From Leucobacter komagatae (GTDB lineage: Bacteria > Actinomycetota > Actinomycetes > Actinomycetales > Microbacteriaceae): a DNA stretch of 64,000 nucleotides. Positions 47,054-56,137 of the stretch are shown here, one piece after another. Made by a program: the position numbers and the translations under genes. Position 1 is the first letter of the stretch; every line of letters begins with the position of its first letter. The notes under the pieces are model-generated. The model saw only the letters and a program-made list of their open reading frames with translations. It was not told where the DNA came from and ran no database searches. The stretch covers positions 1,364,001 through 1,428,000 of the forward strand of contig NZ_VFON01000001.1 in NCBI RefSeq assembly GCF_006716085.1, read 5' to 3'.

Positions 47054-49555
47054 ATGGCGAAGCGGGGCAGGCTGCGGGTGTTTCTTGGCGCGGCGCCCGG
47101 CGTCGGCAAGACGTTCTCCATGCTGGAGGAGGGGCGCAGGCTCCACGCCGATGGCCGCGACGTGGTCGTCGCGATCGTCGAGTCGCACGGCCGCGCTGCG
47201 ACGGCCGCGCTCGCCGTAGGTCTCCCCACGCTGCCCCGCGCTCGCGTCGTTCACCGCGGTGTCGCGCTCGAGGAGATGGATCTCGCGGCCGTGCTCGCGC
47301 GCAAACCCGAGCTCGCCCTCGTCGACGAGCTCGCACACACAAACGTTCCGGGGTCAACGCATGAGAAGCGCTGGCAAGACGTCGAGGAGCTGCTCGCGGC
47401 CGGCATCGACGTCATCTCGACGCTCAACGTGCAGCACATCGAATCGCTGAACGACGTCGTCGAGCAGATCACGGGAGTGCCCCAGCAAGAGACCGTGCCC
47501 GACAGCTTTCTCCGCTCGGCCGATGAGCTCGAGCTCGTCGACATCGCCCCGCAGTCGCTTCGCGACAGGCTCGCGGAGGGCTTCGTGTACCCGGCCGAGC
47601 GCGTCGATGCCGCGCTCTCGCACTACTTCAGGCTCGGCAACCTCACGGCGCTGCGCGAGCTCGCGCTCGTGTGGCTCGCCGACGAGGTCGACCAGGCGCT
47701 GCGCGGGTACCGCACCGCGCACGGAATCAAGGGAACCTGGGAGGCGCGCGAGCGAGTCGTCGTCGCGCTCACGGGCGGGCCCGAGGGCGAGACGCTGCTG
47801 CGCCGTGGCGCGCGCATCGCAGCCAGGTCGTCGGGCGGCGAACTGCTCGCGGTGCACGTCACGACGCAAGACGGGCTGCGCACCGCCGGGCCAGACGTAC
47901 TCGCGCAGCAGCGCGCGCTCGTCGAGAAGCTCAACGGCAGCTACCACCAGGTCGTGGGCGAGGACGTGCCGACGGCGCTCGTCGAGTTCGCGCGCTCCCA
48001 GAACGCGACGCAGCTCGTGCTCGGCGCGAGCCGCCGCGGCAGGTTCGCCGCAGCCCTCACGGGCCCGGGAATCGGCGCGACCGTGGTGCGCGAGTCGGGT
48101 GAGATCGACGTGCACATGGTGAACCACGCCGCGGCCGCCCGCAGGTTCGCGCTGCCGCCGCTCACGGGCGCGCTCACCGCCAAGCGGCGGATCCTCGGTT
48201 TCGTCGTCGCGCTGCTCGGCGGCCCGATCCTCACGTCCCTGCTCATGCTGTCGCGCACGCCCGATTCGATCACGAGCGACGTGCTGAGCTACCAGCTACT
48301 CACCGTCATCGTCGCGCTCGTCGGCGGCATCTGGCCGGCGCTCTTCGCCGCCGTGTTCTCGGGGCTCACGCTCGACTATTTCTTCATCGAGCCGATCTTC
48401 ACCGTCCATATTCACGAGCCGCTGCACCTCCTCGCGCTCGCGCTCTACGTCGTCATCGCGAGCCTTGTGAGTATCATCGTCGACCGGGCGGCGCGCCACA
48501 CCCGGGCCGCGAAACGCTCGGCCGCCGAGTCCGAGCTCATCCAGACGATCGCGGGCAGCGTACTGCGCGGGGATGACGCGGCGCAGGCCCTCGCCGAGCG
48601 CACCCGCGAGGCCTTCGGGCTGCCCGCCGTGCGCGTCGTGGACGGCGGGACAGAGGGCGTCATCGCGAGCTCGGGGGCCCACACCGATAGCGACCCACTC
48701 ACCCGCATCGCCCTTGGTGACGGCGCGCACCTCGAACTCTACGGGCCGCCGCTCGCGGCATCAGAACAGCGCCTACTCTCGGTCGTCGTCGCTCAGCTCT
48801 CGGCCGCGCTCGCGCACCAGGAGCTCGAGCAGACCGCGAAGGAGATCGAACCGATCGCGGCGTCAGACCGGGTTCGCGGCGCGCTCCTCACTGCCCTCAG
48901 CCACGATCTGCGGCGGCCACTCGCGGCCGCAACGGCGGCGGTCGGCGGGCTCCGCACGAGCGGCCTCAAACTCACCGATGAGGATCGCGGGGAGCTACTC
49001 GACACGGCCGAAGAGAGCCTCGGTGCGCTCGCTGCCCTCCTCACCGACTTGCTCGATGTGAGCAGGCTGCAGGGCGGCGCCCTGAGCATCGCGAACCGGC
49101 CGACCGACCCAGCCGAGGCGATCGCGCCCGCGCTCGACGAGCTCGGCCTCGGCCCCGCAGACGTGCGCCTCGCCCTCAACCACGGAGACGCTCGAGCGCA
49201 GGCCGATCCTGCCCTCCTGCAGCGCGTCATTGTCAACCTGCTCGCGAACGCGACGCGCCACTCCCCCGCGGGCGAGCCTGTCGTCATCACGACGAGCGTC
49301 TTCGCTGGCACCCTAGAGGTGCGCGTCGTTGACCACGGCCCCGGGGTTCCGGCCGACAAGCGCGACGACATCTTTGTGCCGTTCCAGCGGCTCGGCGACA
49401 CCGACAACGACACGGGCCTCGGCCTCGGCCTCGCGCTGTCCCGTGGCTTCATCGAGGCGATGCACGGTACGCTCACCCCTGAGGACACCCCAGGAGGAGG
49501 GCTCACGATGGTCATATCACTCGCGACCGAGACGGACGGGGCTGCGCGGCCGTGA
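47054..49555 (+). CDS. kdpD: Sensor histidine kinase KdpD
   Basis: About 833 residues. The N-terminal KdpD sensor domain has a Walker-like GAAPGVGKTFSMLEEG and LVDELAHTNVPGS; a universal-stress-type domain follows (to about residue 360). Then come four transmembrane helices (about 390-480), a GAF-like region, the phosphoacceptor box ALLTALSHDLRRPLAAATAA, and a C-terminal ATPase domain with NLLANATRHSP and DTGLGLGLALSRGF. It senses low K+ and phosphorylates KdpE. A GTG at 47048 overlapping the kdpC stop is the alternative start; ATG 47054 has a better-spaced GCGGGGG. Confidence 0.96.
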   Translation: MAKRGRLRVFLGAAPGVGKTFSMLEEGRRLHADGRDVVVAIVESHGRAATAALAVGLPTLPRARVVHRGVALEEMDLAAVLARKPELALVDELAHTNVPGSTHEKRWQDVEELLAAGIDVISTLNVQHIESLNDVVEQITGVPQQETVPDSFLRSADELELVDIAPQSLRDRLAEGFVYPAERVDAALSHYFRLGNLTALRELALVWLADEVDQALRGYRTAHGIKGTWEARERVVVALTGGPEGETLLRRGARIAARSSGGELLAVHVTTQDGLRTAGPDVLAQQRALVEKLNGSYHQVVGEDVPTALVEFARSQNATQLVLGASRRGRFAAALTGPGIGATVVRESGEIDVHMVNHAAAARRFALPPLTGALTAKRRILGFVVALLGGPILTSLLMLSRTPDSITSDVLSYQLLTVIVALVGGIWPALFAAVFSGLTLDYFFIEPIFTVHIHEPLHLLALALYVVIASLVSIIVDRAARHTRAAKRSAAESELIQTIAGSVLRGDDAAQALAERTREAFGLPAVRVVDGGTEGVIASSGAHTDSDPLTRIALGDGAHLELYGPPLAASEQRLLSVVVAQLSAALAHQELEQTAKEIEPIAASDRVRGALLTALSHDLRRPLAAATAAVGGLRTSGLKLTDEDRGELLDTAEESLGALAALLTDLLDVSRLQGGALSIANRPTDPAEAIAPALDELGLGPADVRLALNHGDARAQADPALLQRVIVNLLANATRHSPAGEPVVITTSVFAGTLEVRVVDHGPGVPADKRDDIFVPFQRLGDTDNDTGLGLGLALSRGFIEAMHGTLTPEDTPGGGLTMVISLATETDGAARP

Positions 49556-50268
49556 AGATCCTGATCGCCGACGACGACCCGCAGATCTTGCGCGCGCTTC
49601 GCATCACGCTCGCCGCGCAGGGGCACGAGGTGTCGACGGCCGTCGACGGGGCTGAGGCGATCTCAGCCGCGATCGAGCACGAACCCGACCTCGTGATTCT
49701 CGACCTCGGGATGCCGAAGCTTGACGGGGTCGAGGTGATCCACGCGATTCGTGGCTGGTCGCGGGCGCCGATCCTCGTCGTGTCGGGCCGCGCTGGCGCC
49801 TCCGACAAGATTGAGGCGCTCGACGCGGGCGCCGACGACTACGTCACAAAACCGTTCTCGGTTGGCGAGCTGCTCGCCCGTATCCGTGCGCTCACCAGGC
49901 GGGTCTCGGCGGGGGACGTTGAGCCCGTCGCGCCCGTCGCTCGACTCGGCGACGTGACGATTGACCTCGCCGCGCACAGCGCCGTGCAGGCATCGCCTGC
50001 GGGCGAGCGCCAGATTCGCTTCACCCCGACCGAGTGGCAGGTGATCGAGATTCTCATCCGCAACGCGGGCAAGCTTGTGACCAGGCAGACCCTGCTGACG
50101 ACGATCTGGGGCACCGAGCACGCAGAAGACACCGGCTACCTGAGGCTATACGTCTCGCAGCTGCGCAAGAAGATCGAGGCTGACCCGGCGAACCCCGTGC
50201 ACATTCTCACCGAGCCCGGTATGGGGTACCGGTTGGAGGGTCTCGGGGGCTCCGAGGCGGCCAATTGA
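49552..50268 (+). CDS. kdpE: Response regulator KdpE
   Basis: 238-residue OmpR-family regulator with a receiver domain (ILIADDDPQILRALR, phospho-Asp in VILDLGMPKLDG, VVSGR, YVTKPFSVGEL) and a winged helix (IRFTPTEWQVIEILIRNAGKLVTR, then YLRLYVSQLRKKIE). It activates kdpFABC when K+ or turgor is limiting. The GTG start overlaps the kdpD stop by four bases. Confidence 0.97.
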   Translation: MKILIADDDPQILRALRITLAAQGHEVSTAVDGAEAISAAIEHEPDLVILDLGMPKLDGVEVIHAIRGWSRAPILVVSGRAGASDKIEALDAGADDYVTKPFSVGELLARIRALTRRVSAGDVEPVAPVARLGDVTIDLAAHSAVQASPAGERQIRFTPTEWQVIEILIRNAGKLVTRQTLLTTIWGTEHAEDTGYLRLYVSQLRKKIEADPANPVHILTEPGMGYRLEGLGGSEAAN

Positions 50269-50303
50269 GCCCGAATTCAACCCCCGGGGAAACGGACAAG
50301 CAC

Positions 50304-50963
50304 ATGAGTAAGCAACGCAGTGCTCTTCGAGGGGCCGATGGCATCACCGCCGCTGTCAATGCAGGTCTGGGCCGCCCAACGGGTACTCCTCTCGACGGTG
50401 CGGCGGTCGCGGCCACGCAGTTTCTTGAGCTCGATGAGTTACCGGACTCAGACCTCGCACCGCTGGCGCAGCTGACAGCGCTCACTGAGCTTCGTCTCCA
50501 CGGCGCCGCGGTGCACGATCTTGAGCCGCTCTCACACCTCAAGGCGTTGGTTCGTCTCGACCTCCGTTGGACTCCGGTGGCAGACATCGAGGCGCTGGGG
50601 GGCCTCGACCAGCTCACCCACGTGTTCCTCAGTGGCACACACGTGACCGACCTCTCGCCACTCGCGAGCCTGCGCAACCTCGAAGTGCTCGACCTTCGTT
50701 GGACTGCGGTACGTGATCTTGGGCCGCTGCGCTCGCTCGCCAAGCTCCAATCGCTCAAGCTTGCTGAGACGGAGGTTCGCGACCTCACGTCGCTCGCCGG
50801 CCTCGCCGAGCTTGAGTGGCTCGACATCGAAGCGACCGACGTATCGGACCTTTCCCCGCTCAGCACCCTGCGAAACCTTCGAATGCTGGAGCTCACTGGT
50901 TCGCAAGTGACCGACACCGCCCCCGTGCGCGGCCTTCCCGACCTCACAATCGTTGGGGCCTAG
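50304..50963 (+). CDS. Cytoplasmic leucine-rich repeat protein
   Basis: 219 residues with about seven consecutive 22-residue LRR units of the internalin type (consensus LxxLxxLxxLxLxxTxVxDLsP), no signal peptide and no membrane segment. The ribosome-binding site is weak; a TTG at 50265 overlapping the kdpE stop is a possible alternative start and would make it part of the kdp transcript. LRRs bind proteins, so it may be an adaptor or regulator; no function can be assigned. Followed by a repeat-bearing gap. Confidence 0.85.
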   Translation: MSKQRSALRGADGITAAVNAGLGRPTGTPLDGAAVAATQFLELDELPDSDLAPLAQLTALTELRLHGAAVHDLEPLSHLKALVRLDLRWTPVADIEALGGLDQLTHVFLSGTHVTDLSPLASLRNLEVLDLRWTAVRDLGPLRSLAKLQSLKLAETEVRDLTSLAGLAELEWLDIEATDVSDLSPLSTLRNLRMLELTGSQVTDTAPVRGLPDLTIVGA

Positions 50964-51015
50964 TCCCACCCACTGCGTGTGCCAAACACCGCCCGCCCCA
51001 CCCGCCGCCAAAACA

Positions 51016-51077
51016 CCTCATTTTCGCGAGAACACGTCGAAATCCGATCGAATATGATGCGCTCCGGAGAAATTGGG
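51016..51077. repeat. Degenerate nested palindromic element, copy D
   Basis: CCTCATTTTCGCGAG (51016-51030) is imperfectly complementary to CTCCGGAGAAATTGGGG starting at 51062, around an inner CGAAAT / AATATG pair with a CGATCG core. Layout and outer sequences resemble copies A-C read on the opposite strand, and it again lies between convergent genes beside a G-run. Family membership is tentative. Confidence 0.45.
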
Positions 51078-51108
51078 GGGGGTGGGGGTGGGGGTGGGGT
51101 GTCGGGGG
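51075..51108 (+). repeat. G-rich microsatellite
   Basis: Runs of three to eight G separated by single T (GGGGGTGGGGGTGGGG type), ending in GTCGGGGG. It is strongly G-quadruplex-prone, to the right of palindromic copy D and 100 bases beyond the hemQ stop. Confidence 0.85.
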
Positions 51109-51212
51109 CATGGGTGGCGGCCCAGATACCCGAACGGGCCAGCCCGCCCCCACGGCGAACTGACCCGTTCAAGTGTGTTGAGTGCGCACCTGGCCTGTGC
51201 CGCGCACCCGGC

Positions 51213-51941
51213 CTATGCCGCGAGCCCTCCGAGCACGCGGGCGAGCAGCACTTCAGGGGCCACACGCGGGCCCGTGAAGAACGGGGTCTCCTCGATGACG
51301 TGGCGTCGCGCCTCCGTCGCGCGAAGCTCGCGCATGAGGTCGACGATGCGCGTGAGGTCAGCGGACTCGAACGCCAGCAGCCACTCGTAGTCGCCAAGCG
51401 CGAACGAGGCAACCGTGTTCGCAAGTACGTCGCCGTAGTCGCGAGCCGCAGCGCCGTGCTCACGGAGCATCTTCGAGCGCTCCTCGTCGGGCAGCAGGTA
51501 CCAGTCACGGCTGCGCACGAACGGGTACACGCAAAGGTAGTCGCCCGGGGTCTCCCCCGCCAGGAAGGCGGGGATGTGTGCGCGGTTGAACTCGGCTGCG
51601 CGGTGCACGCCGATGTTCGACCAGACCGGCGAGAGCCTGCCCGAAGCGCCCGCAAGGATCGCGCGGTAGCCGGCCTGCAGCGCCTCGGTCGAGGGCGCGT
51701 GCAGCCAGACCAGCACATCGGCGTCGGCCCGGAAGCCTGCGATGTCGTACCAGCCGCGAACAGTCAGGCCATCGATCGCGGCGAGCGCCGCAGTGGTCGA
51801 AGCGGCTGCGGCGGCCGGATCCCCAACGGGGGCCGCGGAACGCTCCTCACGGAACACCGCGAACATCGTGTAGTTCACCGCCTCATTGATGGACTCGGCG
51901 ATCTCGCTGTGGTCGATGACGGGGCGAACGGTCTCGGTCAC
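51213..51941 (-). CDS. hemQ: Coproheme decarboxylase / haem synthase HemQ (chlorite dismutase family)
   Basis: 242 residues of the actinobacterial HemQ (ChdC) family, which decarboxylates coproheme III to haem b with H2O2. Seen: [10 protein letters not shown] at the start, [18 protein letters not shown], the [13 protein letters not shown] segment with the family's catalytic Tyr region, [15 protein letters not shown], and [20 protein letters not shown]. It lies 16 bases after hemH, completing the coproporphyrin-dependent haem route of Gram-positives. Confidence 0.95.
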   Translation of the reverse strand: MTETVRPVIDHSEIAESINEAVNYTMFAVFREERSAAPVGDPAAAAASTTAALAAIDGLTVRGWYDIAGFRADADVLVWLHAPSTEALQAGYRAILAGASGRLSPVWSNIGVHRAAEFNRAHIPAFLAGETPGDYLCVYPFVRSRDWYLLPDEERSKMLREHGAAARDYGDVLANTVASFALGDYEWLLAFESADLTRIVDLMRELRATEARRHVIEETPFFTGPRVAPEVLLARVLGGLAA

Positions 51942-51957
51942 GGTCTCTCTCCTTCAG

Positions 51958-53070
51958 TTAGTCCTCGGCCCCGGCAAGCACGGGGATTCCCGTGACCTCG
52001 CCGTGGCGCATGCGGCAGCTCCCGGGTGGAGCGACGTCTGGCAGCGCCGGGAACTCCCCGACGGTGACCGGCGTGGCCTCTTCGCCGCGCTCGCGGGCCG
52101 CCCGCTCGACGATGAGGTCGACGAGCCCGGCAACGAACTTGTCGCGCACCCCGACGGTGTCAGCGCGAACGGCCTGAATGCCGTGCTCCTCCGCCGTCTC
52201 GAGCGCCTCGGTGTCGAGGTCAAACGCGACCTCCATGTGATCTGAGATGAAGCCGATCGGGGCGATGACAACCTTGCGAACGCCCTGCTTCGCGAGCTCC
52301 TCGAGGTGGTCGTTGACGTCGGGCTCGAGCCACGGCGTGCGCGGGTCGCCGGAGCGCGAGCAGTAGGCGAGCGACGACTCGAAGGTCGGCGCCACGTCGC
52401 CAGTCAGGAACGCGTTGATCGTCGCGAGCACGTCTTCGTGCTGCTCGCGGTAGCCGGGGCCGGTCTCGGCCGAGGCATCCTGCATGGTGTCTGGGATCGA
52501 GTGTGTGACGTAGACGATGTGGGCGCCAGCGAGCCCGCCGTCGAGCTGCGCCGCAGCCTCGGCGATCGCGTCGGCGTTCGCCATGACGAACCCCGGGTCG
52601 TTGAAGAAGGGGCGCACAATATCGATCTCGGGAGCGGCGTCGCCGAGCTCAGCGACCGCAGCGGCCAGGTGCTCGCGGTACTGGCGGCTGCCGGAATACG
52701 ACGCGTACGCGCTCGTCACGATAGTGAGCACGCGCTTCGCGCCGAACGCGACGGCGTCGCGCAGCGTGTCTACCGTGTACGGGTGCCAGTTCCTGTTGCC
52801 CCACACGACGGGCAGCTCGATGCCGCGGCGACCGAGTTCGGCCTGGAGCGCCTGCAACAGGTCGAGGTTCTGCTCGTTGATCGGGCTCTTCCCCCCGAAA
52901 TGGCCGTAGTGCTCACCCACTTCGACAAGTCGGTCCTCAGGGATGTTCTTGCCAACGGTGACGTTGCGCAGGAACGGCAGCACGTCGTCGGGGCCGTTGG
53001 GGCCACCAAAGGAGCACAGGAGCAGGGCATCGTAGGGAGCCGCGAGAGCGGCAGGCGAATTCTCAGTCAC
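51958..53070 (-). CDS. hemH: Coproporphyrin III ferrochelatase
   Basis: 370 residues; inserts Fe2+ into coproporphyrin III in the HemQ pathway (also called CpfC). Contains LLCSFGGPNGPDDVLPFL, the conserved SAYASYSGSRQYREHL, VYVTHSIPDTM with the metal-site His, WLEPDVNDHLEELAKQGVRKVVIAPIGFISDHMEVAFDLD and the Glu/His pair. A C-terminal cysteine (PGSCRMRH) is consistent with the [2Fe-2S]-binding form common in actinobacteria, though I did not confirm all ligands. First gene of the hemH-hemQ pair. Confidence 0.96.
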   Translation of the reverse strand: MTENSPAALAAPYDALLLCSFGGPNGPDDVLPFLRNVTVGKNIPEDRLVEVGEHYGHFGGKSPINEQNLDLLQALQAELGRRGIELPVVWGNRNWHPYTVDTLRDAVAFGAKRVLTIVTSAYASYSGSRQYREHLAAAVAELGDAAPEIDIVRPFFNDPGFVMANADAIAEAAAQLDGGLAGAHIVYVTHSIPDTMQDASAETGPGYREQHEDVLATINAFLTGDVAPTFESSLAYCSRSGDPRTPWLEPDVNDHLEELAKQGVRKVVIAPIGFISDHMEVAFDLDTEALETAEEHGIQAVRADTVGVRDKFVAGLVDLIVERAARERGEEATPVTVGEFPALPDVAPPGSCRMRHGEVTGIPVLAGAED

Positions 53071-53196
53071 GCTCCGTACGCTATTCGACCGAACCTGAAC
53101 GTCTGATGTGAAAGATCTGACTTATTAGATCTGACCTATGACTAGAGTGGATCCGGCGCCAATCGACGCCCGCACACATTCGGCAGCAGGAGATCC
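53071..53196. promoter_or_regulatory. Divergent promoter region hemH / iron ABC importer with 14-bp direct repeat
   Basis: 126 bases shared by two divergent iron/haem transcription units. It contains a direct repeat AGATCTGACTTATT (53113-53126) / AGATCTGACCTATG (53127-53140), immediately tandem and AT-rich against the background. This is a candidate site for an iron- or haem-responsive repressor; it does not match the classic IdeR/DtxR box by eye. Confidence 0.45.
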
Positions 53197-54207
53197 GTGA
53201 GCCGCACACGACACCCCGTCATGTGGACCGCCATCGTCGGGACACTGGCGCTCGGCGTAGCCGCGCTCATCTCCCTCATGCTTGGTATCGTACGCCTCAC
53301 GCCCGCCGACACCATCGCCGCCCTCGGTAATCCGTCGGCGGCCGACATGCAGGCGGCAACCGTGATCTGGTCGATCCGGCTCCCCCGCATCGCCGTCGCC
53401 GCGCTCGTCGGCGCGGCCCTCGCCGTGGTCGGCACTGTCATGCAGGCCATCCTCCGTAACCCCCTCGCCGAGCCCGGCATCACCGGCGTCTCGGCGGGCG
53501 CCGCGGTAGGCGCTGTCGCCGGCATCACCCTCGGCTTCTCGGGCACCGCTCAGTGGGGCATTCCGCTTGCCGCGTTCGCGGGGGCAGCGACGGTTGCGCT
53601 GATCCTGCTCGGCGTGCTGCGCTCGCGGCGCGACCTCGGGCCCGGCACGATCATTCTCGTCGGTGTCTCCATCAGCGCGCTCGCGGGCGCGCTCATCAAC
53701 GTTCTCATCGCCAACGCGAAAGACGATTCGCTCGTGCGCAGCGCCATGTTCTGGCTCGCTGGCGACCTCGAACTGCGCGGCTGGGACCACGTGGCGATGG
53801 CGGTTGGCCCGATCCTCATCGGCCTCGCTTACCTCGCGACCCGGGTGCGCGCGCTCGATGCCCTCGCGCTCGGTGAGCAGATCGCGGCGACGTCGGGCGT
53901 GAACGTCACCCGCGAGCGCACCATACTGTTGCTTGTCGCGGCGCTCGTGACGGGCGCGGCCGTCGCGGTGAGCGGCATCATTAGCTTCGTCGGCTTGGTC
54001 GTGCCGCACTTCCTGCGGCTCCTCGTCGGCGCATCGCACGCGCGTCTCCTGCCGCTCGCGGCGCTCGGCGGCGCGCTGTTCCTCATCGTCGCGGACACGA
54101 TCGCCCGCACGGCGTTCGGCGCGGTTGTCGTGCAGACGGGCGTCGTCGCCGCGCTCGTGGGGGCGCCCGTGTTTCTCGCGCTCCTCCTGCGAAAGAGCCG
54201 CGCATGA
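53197..54207 (+). CDS. FecCD-family iron/haem ABC transporter permease
   Basis: 336 residues with about nine to ten transmembrane helices and family motifs RLPRIAVAALVGAALAVVG, NPLAEPGITGVSAGAAVGA, VSGIISFVGLVVPHFLRLLVG. It forms the membrane channel of a siderophore- or haem-type importer. The GTG start has GCAGGAG upstream; the stop overlaps the ATPase ATG by four bases. Being divergent from hemH-hemQ favours haem or iron as substrate. Confidence 0.94.
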   Translation: MSRTRHPVMWTAIVGTLALGVAALISLMLGIVRLTPADTIAALGNPSAADMQAATVIWSIRLPRIAVAALVGAALAVVGTVMQAILRNPLAEPGITGVSAGAAVGAVAGITLGFSGTAQWGIPLAAFAGAATVALILLGVLRSRRDLGPGTIILVGVSISALAGALINVLIANAKDDSLVRSAMFWLAGDLELRGWDHVAMAVGPILIGLAYLATRVRALDALALGEQIAATSGVNVTRERTILLLVAALVTGAAVAVSGIISFVGLVVPHFLRLLVGASHARLLPLAALGGALFLIVADTIARTAFGAVVVQTGVVAALVGAPVFLALLLRKSRA

Positions 54208-54977
54208 TCCCGGCGCCCAGCGAACTGCAGCCGCTCGAACTCGACGGGTTCGGCGCGGTCCGGGGCAGCGTCGCGCTCAGCGACCCACTCTCGATGCGGA
54301 TCGAGCCGGGGACGGTGCTCGGCATCGTTGGCCCGAATGGCGTCGGGAAGTCGTCCCTCCTCGGCGCGATCGCGCATTCCGGGGTCGCGAGCTACGGCAC
54401 CGCGGCGTTCGGCGGGGAGGATCTCGGGCGGAGCCGGGCGAAGCGTCGCGCGCAGCTCGTCTCGCTCATGGCGCAGGATCACGGGGCGCCCGGCGAACTG
54501 CTCGTGCGGGAGCTCGTGGGGGTCGGCGCGTGGGCGTCGTCGCGTGAGGATCCGCACGCCACCGTTGGTTCGGCTCTCACTCGCGCCGGGATCGCGCACC
54601 TCGCCGACCGTCGGTACGCGACGCTCTCCGGCGGCCAGCGGCAGCTCGTGCAGCTCGCGCGCGTGCTCGCGCAGAACACGCCGATCGTGATACTCGACGA
54701 GCCGACGAGCGCGCTCGACCTCGCCCACCAGCGCGCGGTCGAGCAGATCATGCGCGGCCTCGGAAACCAGGGGCGCATCGTGATCGCGGCGATCCACGAC
54801 CTGAGCCTTGCGCTCAACACCTGCACCCGCGTGCTGCTGCTCGACCCGGGCGGCGCCTCCCACAACGGCGCACCCCACGAGGTGCTCGGCGCCGACCGCG
54901 TGTTCGCCGCGTACGGCGTGCGCACCACCATCCACACGACCCCGCAAGGCCGCCGCATTCTCGCGGCCGACGACTAG
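54204..54977 (+). CDS. Iron/haem ABC transporter ATP-binding protein
   Basis: 257 residues with Walker A VGPNGVGKSSLL, Q-loop SLMAQD, signature TLSGGQRQLVQLARVL, Walker B IVILDEPTSALD and the switch His in AAIHDLSLAL. FepC/HmuV-type ATPase paired with the upstream permease by a four-base overlap, with the binding protein 12 bases downstream. Confidence 0.95.
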   Translation: MIPAPSELQPLELDGFGAVRGSVALSDPLSMRIEPGTVLGIVGPNGVGKSSLLGAIAHSGVASYGTAAFGGEDLGRSRAKRRAQLVSLMAQDHGAPGELLVRELVGVGAWASSREDPHATVGSALTRAGIAHLADRRYATLSGGQRQLVQLARVLAQNTPIVILDEPTSALDLAHQRAVEQIMRGLGNQGRIVIAAIHDLSLALNTCTRVLLLDPGGASHNGAPHEVLGADRVFAAYGVRTTIHTTPQGRRILAADD

Positions 54978-54989
54978 CCAAGGACACTC

Positions 54990-56015
54990 ATGAATACGAC
55001 CCGTTCCGTCGCGGCAGCCGCGCTCACCGCGCTCTCACTGTTCGCGCTCACCGGCTGCACCGCGCCCGACACGTCCGCCGACGCTGCAAAGACCGAGGCT
55101 GCTGGCGACACGGCTGAGGCCCCCGCCGGGTTCCCGCGGACGGTTGAGATTCCGGCAGGGCGCGGCGGTGAGGCCCACAGCATCACGATTGAGGCGGAGC
55201 CGAAGGCGATTGCCGCGCTCGATTATGAGAGCGCTGAGGTGCTCGCTGAGCTCGGGCTGACCGACAGGCTCGTGCTCATCCCCGAGGCCGTGTTGAACCC
55301 GGCGCTCGGCGGGCACGTCGACGAGATGGCGGAGGTGCCCGCGACGTTCCCGGTCGCCATGAACCTCGACACCGAGACGGTCATCTCGACGGCGCCTGAC
55401 CTTGTCGTCATGAGCCCCCGCCACGGCGCCGAGGCGTCGATCGGCGCCGTGCTTGAGCAGGCCGGCCTCACCACGCTGCAGCTGCCCGACCCGTGGACGA
55501 GCCCCGAGATCCTCGCCAAGAACATCGACCTTATCGGGCAGGCAACCGGGGCCGAGACCGAGGCTGCGGGCGTCGTATCCGACATCGAAGACGGGCTGAA
55601 GCAGCACTCGGCAAAGACGCCGGGCGCCGACGCCGGGGACGCCCCGCGCGTGCTCGTACTCACCAACCAGGCAGGGCGCCCGTTCGCAGCGGCAGGCGGC
55701 GCGTTCCCGCTGCACCTGCTCAACCTTGCCGGCGCGGTGAGCGTGACCGATGAGCTCGGCATGGAGGCGACGGGCCCGATCAGCGCCGAACAGATCGTCG
55801 AGGCGAACCCTGACGGCATCGTGCTCATCGACATGAACGGTACAGGCGACCGTATGTTCGCTGAACTGCTCGCGAACCCGGCAGTCGCGACGGTTGCGGC
55901 CGCCGCGGACGACAAGCTCATGCGTGTTCAGGGTCGCGACGTGCAGGCGCTCGGACTCGGCGCGACGGTCGCCGGGCTCGAGTCGCTCACCGGCTGGGTT
56001 TCGACGCTCGGCTAG
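54990..56015 (+). CDS. Iron/haem ABC transporter substrate-binding lipoprotein
   Basis: 341 residues with a lipoprotein signal (lipobox FALTGC, lipidated Cys at about 23), a disordered Ala/Glu/Thr linker, then a TroA/FepB-type fold: RTVEIPAGRGGEAHSITIEAEPK, IAALDYESAEVLAELGL, VVMSPRHGAEASIGAVLEQAGL, and the C-terminal lobe. It delivers the metal complex to the permease. The substrate could be ferric siderophore or haem; the haem-synthesis neighbours make either plausible. Confidence 0.93.
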   Translation: MNTTRSVAAAALTALSLFALTGCTAPDTSADAAKTEAAGDTAEAPAGFPRTVEIPAGRGGEAHSITIEAEPKAIAALDYESAEVLAELGLTDRLVLIPEAVLNPALGGHVDEMAEVPATFPVAMNLDTETVISTAPDLVVMSPRHGAEASIGAVLEQAGLTTLQLPDPWTSPEILAKNIDLIGQATGAETEAAGVVSDIEDGLKQHSAKTPGADAGDAPRVLVLTNQAGRPFAAAGGAFPLHLLNLAGAVSVTDELGMEATGPISAEQIVEANPDGIVLIDMNGTGDRMFAELLANPAVATVAAAADDKLMRVQGRDVQALGLGATVAGLESLTGWVSTLG

Positions 56016-56137
56016 GTATTCGCCCGCCGCCCGCTGGGCGGGAGCCACGCTGTGGCTGCACCGTGCTTGCACCGTGCCCGAGGGATACCTGAGCGCGCGC
56101 CGCGCCTGAATGGGCGCGCGCTCGGTACACTCAGTGC

